Of a stretch of DNA of 15,810 bases, positions 12,625 through 15,810 are shown in pieces. A program made the position numbers and the translations under genes. Source of the stretch: JACMMS01 sp043758775 (lineage in GTDB: Bacteria > Pseudomonadota > Gammaproteobacteria > Burkholderiales > Methylophilaceae); NCBI GenBank assembly GCA_043758775.1, contig JAYVMU010000073.1, positions 1 to 15,810 on the forward strand, given 5' to 3'. The first letter of the stretch is position 1. The number at the start of each line of letters is the position of its first letter. The notes below the pieces were generated by a model. That model ran no database searches. It saw nothing but the letters and a program-made list of their open reading frames with translations, and was not told where the DNA came from.

Positions 12625-13212
12625 TCAATCAACCCAATGACCGCAGGTTTGAGTGCTGCTTTGACCATTACCGCCAGTGAAACCACTTAGGAAGCCTCCG
12701 CCATCGTTTGAATTGCCACCCATGAAGTTATTAAATGGCCAGTAAGTTTGTGACTGCGTCACCACATAATGCGCACCATTGTGCAGGTCGGTATATTCAT
12801 GACCTTCATAGTCAGAACAGTACGCAGGCTTAGTGCCTTGAATGCAGCCTTGCAAGCCATTGGTATAGGCTATTAGCGTCGCATTCAGTGAGGCAGCATC
12901 ACAACGACCTGCGCCATTAGCAATCGCATTGACTAGGCTTTTCATTTGTGATGTTTCTGATGAAACAGGACATAGATTTAAAAAGTTGATGCGGCCTTGT
13001 ATGGTGTCGCTGAAATCATCAAAATCAATACTGAAATATTAACTCAGTGATGGTGAACATTCGCCTGGTGGCGAACCTGTGGAAAGGCAAAGAATAGCTT
13101 CACAGGCTAATTTAACCTTGCCTGTGAGTTCGCCACCATCAGCATGAGCAATACTCATTGCAAATGTGGTTAGCAAGATGGCGGGTAATCTCAAATGGTG
13201 GCGTATTGTCAT
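12625..13212 (-). pseudogene. trbM: TrbM-family conjugal transfer protein with internal ochre codon
   Basis: Frame of 195 residues matching TrbM (KikA), a small exported protein needed for conjugation in IncP-type systems. Signal peptide LRLPAILLTTFAMSIAHA, then the signature ELTGKVKLACEAILCLSTG, PGECSPSLS, YFSID and INFLNLCPV, with many conserved Cys. Codon 58 is TAA (13039-13041), within the otherwise conserved SLS-x-YFSI stretch. The frame is intact on both sides, so one base change (for example AAA to TAA) explains it. An internal ATG at 12945 could give only the C-terminal half without signal peptide. AAGGAG precedes ATG 13212. The Gly/Asn-rich end (MGGNSNDGGGFLSGFTGGNG) is low-complexity. 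Confidence 0.82.
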
Positions 13213-13238
13213 AATGAAACTCCTTGTTAATAAAAATA

Positions 13239-15662
13239 CTATTGGACTATTCGCCCTTTATTGGCTTTGGTCATGGCTTTACGCTGGGTTAATCGATTTA
13301 AGTAAATTGGCATCCAGTCTTGTACGGCATCACCCACTTCTGCACGAATTTCATCTAGCATTTCTACGTTATCTAATGAAGTACTGAGTACGTCTAACAT
13401 TTCATTGAGGCTGCCAAGGTCTAAGGTGACGACTGTTGAGGTATGACCTTGCTTGACTAGAAACTGACGGCTCGTTTCACCAAGTGTGCGGATGGTGTGA
13501 TATTCCATCTCGGTGACTTTGAAGCCTTCCACATAGTCGTGGTAATCGGCTTTGGGGTTAGGTAAAAATATTTGCGTAGCACATTGCTCCACCATGGCTG
13601 CGACGTGTGGTGTTTTAAGGATTTGTGCAGGGCTTTGTGTATCAAAGATACCGAATCCATTTTGTTTACGAATGGTAAATTGTTTGTTGACGGCAAAGTC
13701 TGTGAATTCTGACAGCTCTAAACGCTTCCAAAATTCAGCCATGACATAGATAAAACGGCGACCATCAATCAGGCTTTCTGTTAGATGTAGTAAGTACATA
13801 GTGACGGGCGCTAGGATGTCTTTATCTTCTAGAAAAGCCGTATCATCAAAACCAAATAGACGGCCTTGACTCAAGTCTATTTGGTCTTCCACGTTATCCA
13901 GTACCCAGCCATAGCTACCGCCTCTGCACCATTTTTGTAGGTAGTCATACACACTATTTTGTTTGGTGTTGGGGAGTTGCTGGTTAATCGCGTATAGGCC
14001 GCGTTTGCTACGCTCAAAGGTCATCATCACGCGTACTGCACGCTCTACTTCATGACTATCAGTGGCATTGAGTGGATAAGGCACGAGACTTTGCACCAGT
14101 TTTACTAAAAAGCTAATATTGTGTTCAGTCGCCTCTAGTTGAAATGGATTAAAGCCCGTAGGAACACCCTTTTTAAGTACGCGATAATTGCCACCTAATG
14201 CGCGAATGACAATCTCAGCGCCACGATCTTTATCAAAAAATACAATCGTGGGTTGGTATTTCAAAGTCATCAGTAGTAAGAACAACTCAAGCACGGTTTT
14301 ACCTGAACCTGTCATACCAATAATCGTGGTATTGCCAGGTGCTTTTTTATCAGTGGAATCGTCGCTTTCGTCAGTGCCATGAAAATTAAAATAATACGGC
14401 GCACCATTCGGTGTTTTAAGAATGGTGACGGCTTCACCCCATGGATTGTTATTGCGCTTACCCGTGCCAAAGCCGTGCATCGCGGCTAAACCTGCAAAGT
14501 TGCGTGAGGTGAGATGTGCTTCACGTGGCCTTAAATGCCAGTGCGCAGGTTGCTGGGCAAACCATGCGGCATCAGCCACTAAATCCAACAGTGCCGTTTG
14601 GTAACCATCATGACTGAGTGCCGAGCGCGCTTCTGCCATATTGCGTGTCGCTTCATCCATACTATCGCCCAATACGGTCAGTGAATAATGGTACTCTCCA
14701 AGTACAAACTGCCCATCAACCAGCTGATCAATGGCGAGGTCTAAGGCCTTAATTTGTGAAGCTGCGCCATCTTCAGTCGAAACCAGTTGATTGCGCTGTT
14801 TTTCTAATTTGTCTTTGGCACTGGGTTTGTCTAATATCGAAAAACTTTGCGTCTCGATGTATTCATACGGTGTGTACAGTAAGCTATTCATGCAGCCCGC
14901 GTCCGTGTTAGCTGGGTAATCTTTTAAATCCAGCATCGCGGCGAAGCGCTTTTGATTTGGTGCACGAACTTCTATTTTCTCCTCAACGAAGAATAGACGT
15001 GAAGTTTGCAGCACGTCACGGATACGGTAATCCTTGACGGGAATTTTTTCCCAAACAGCGTTAAGCAGGTAACCATAAAATGCGAGCTGGTTAGAATAGG
15101 TAATGTTGTTTTCTTGATAAGTGGTGAGCCGCTCTACATTGTATTTCTTTAGGGTGGCTTGAATGCGAGTGGCGAGTTCTTCAATTTTACGCAGCGCGTA
15201 CCTATCAGCTTCCTCAATGGCACGTAGTGATTTTTCTTGAAGATCAGCGACGCGACCAAAAAGGTTCTTCTTAACCGCGCCATAGGGTCTATACACCAAC
15301 GTGAGATAGGTTTCGTTGCCCATCATGTTGTAACCATCAAAACTAGCGTAATAGCGTTTCGCCAAGGTATTCGCAAATGGATTTTGGTATTCGGTACTGA
15401 ATTTGCCTGAGTACTGGCGACGCACACGATGTGACCAAATAGCAACTTCTCCTAGACCAATTAGCAGCTGATTAAATGCTTCATGGAAAATATCTAAATC
15501 AATGGCATCCCGTGTTTCAAAGGCAATGCCGTCTAAACGCCATGTGGTGATGTATGCACCGTCCAAGGTTTTGACCACCGCATCGCTCATTGCACTGCTA
15601 TAGCGTAAATATTCGCTAGCACTGATTTCGTTGTTGGCGATTTTCTGATGTTTTGCAGTCAT
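13239..15662 (-). CDS. virB4: Type IV secretion ATPase VirB4/TrbE
   Basis: 807 aa, full VirB4 length. The N-terminal half is the membrane-associated CagE/TrbE domain. The C-terminal half is the motor ATPase with Walker A GMTGSGKT at 449-456 and, at 635-648, RRFIYVMAEFWKRL, where the Walker B acidic pair is expected. Here the first residue is Ala642 before Glu643 instead of the Asp-Glu I would expect. FTIRKQNGFGIF, then DTQSPAQI (about 663-681), is the conserved C motif. VirB4 energises pilus assembly and substrate entry. trbM begins 26 bp after its stop. An IS5-type end lies 52 bp before its start, and no good Shine-Dalgarno precedes ATG 15662, so the original upstream genes (virB2/virB3) appear displaced. 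Confidence 0.9.
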   Translation of the reverse strand: MTAKHQKIANNEISASEYLRYSSAMSDAVVKTLDGAYITTWRLDGIAFETRDAIDLDIFHEAFNQLLIGLGEVAIWSHRVRRQYSGKFSTEYQNPFANTLAKRYYASFDGYNMMGNETYLTLVYRPYGAVKKNLFGRVADLQEKSLRAIEEADRYALRKIEELATRIQATLKKYNVERLTTYQENNITYSNQLAFYGYLLNAVWEKIPVKDYRIRDVLQTSRLFFVEEKIEVRAPNQKRFAAMLDLKDYPANTDAGCMNSLLYTPYEYIETQSFSILDKPSAKDKLEKQRNQLVSTEDGAASQIKALDLAIDQLVDGQFVLGEYHYSLTVLGDSMDEATRNMAEARSALSHDGYQTALLDLVADAAWFAQQPAHWHLRPREAHLTSRNFAGLAAMHGFGTGKRNNNPWGEAVTILKTPNGAPYYFNFHGTDESDDSTDKKAPGNTTIIGMTGSGKTVLELFLLLMTLKYQPTIVFFDKDRGAEIVIRALGGNYRVLKKGVPTGFNPFQLEATEHNISFLVKLVQSLVPYPLNATDSHEVERAVRVMMTFERSKRGLYAINQQLPNTKQNSVYDYLQKWCRGGSYGWVLDNVEDQIDLSQGRLFGFDDTAFLEDKDILAPVTMYLLHLTESLIDGRRFIYVMAEFWKRLELSEFTDFAVNKQFTIRKQNGFGIFDTQSPAQILKTPHVAAMVEQCATQIFLPNPKADYHDYVEGFKVTEMEYHTIRTLGETSRQFLVKQGHTSTVVTLDLGSLNEMLDVLSTSLDNVEMLDEIRAEVGDAVQDWMPIYLNRLTQRKAMTKANKGRIVQ

Positions 15663-15714
15663 GGTTTCGTTATCGTTTTCTGTAAGTTTTTTTTATAAGC
15701 TTTTAATATATAAA

Positions 15715-15810
15715 GAGACCTTTGCACGAATCACTAGATTTAGTCCAAATAGCATAAAATGGCATATCACTTAAACACAGACGAGTACCTCTGATTATGG
15801 CCTGGAAGAA
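15715..15810 (+). mobile_element. Left end of an IS5-family insertion sequence
   Basis: GAGACCTTTGCACGA at 15715-15729 is the terminal-repeat type of many IS5-family elements. About 80 bp later ATG 15797 begins MAWK, the usual start of an IS5-family transposase. Only this left end is in the window. It points away from virB4. The preceding TAAA may include part of a target duplication, but that needs the other end. Confidence 0.65.
15797..15810 (+). CDS. IS5-family transposase, first residues only
   Basis: The window ends after four codons (Met-Ala-Trp-Lys) and two further bases. The position inside the IS5-like left end and the MAWK start fit a DDE transposase of that family. Nothing of the catalytic domain can be seen. 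Confidence 0.45.

Noticed and set aside
13166..13387. 73-codon + strand frame over the trbM start and virB4 end
   Set aside because: Antisense to two well supported genes; no own features.
1..15810. CRISPR array
   Set aside because: No regularly spaced repeats of the required length anywhere in the window.

Overview
The window looks like part of a mobile element, a decaying conjugative plasmid or plasmid-derived integrated element, from an AT-rich Gram-negative proteobacterium. The gene families (a TrfA-like replication initiator, TrbM, an EexN-like lipoprotein, a VirB/Trb-type secretion system and an IS5-type end) point most naturally to Betaproteobacteria. A low-GC group such as Methylophilaceae is my guess and is inferred, not shown.

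Layout. (1) 100-2545, + strand: two overlapping paralogous DEDDh 3'-5' exonucleases, then a GSU2403-type nucleotidyltransferase whose end overlaps a broken SRAP (YedK/HMCES-type) gene. (2) 2545-3803, - strand: a TrfA-like rep gene that has lost its C-terminus, a start-less small frame coupled to it, and a small HTH protein. (3) 3804-4974: 1.2 kb without protein genes but rich in structure. It holds a series of palindromes, a 10-bp tandem motif, a terminator, a tRNA-Lys(UUU) gene with an abnormal miniature D-arm, a long inverted repeat, and a stretch identical in form to a tRNA-Asn anticodon arm. (4) 4975-8453: a small metabolic/redox cassette of an MFS permease, an MDR-type alcohol dehydrogenase broken by one amber codon, a divergent OhrR-like MarR regulator with a clear palindromic operator, and a Tat-exported dienelactone hydrolase cut short. 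(5) 8355-15662, - strand: a conjugative type IV secretion operon read virB4 > trbM (ochre codon) > virB5 > eexN > [toxin-antitoxin cassette in opposite orientation] > virB6 > virB8 > virB9 (truncated). (6) 15715 to the right edge: the left end of an IS5-family element that separates virB4 from whatever lay upstream.

How it fits together. The block from about 2545 to 8355 is bounded on both sides by tail-to-tail fusions of two truncated genes (SRAP against rep, dienelactone hydrolase against virB9). This suggests a 5.8-kb segment was joined into the conjugation region by illegitimate recombination. Together with stop codons in the dehydrogenase and trbM, a frameshift in SRAP, the virB9 truncation and an unusual Walker B in VirB4, the transfer system is probably inactive. 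The toxin-antitoxin pair could explain why the remnant persists.

The most interesting items are the aberrant tRNA-Lys with its tRNA-like neighbours, the exonuclease-exonuclease-nucleotidyltransferase-SRAP cluster, and the C-terminal tail shared by VirB5 and the EexN-like lipoprotein. All functional statements come from reading motifs; no database search was possible.
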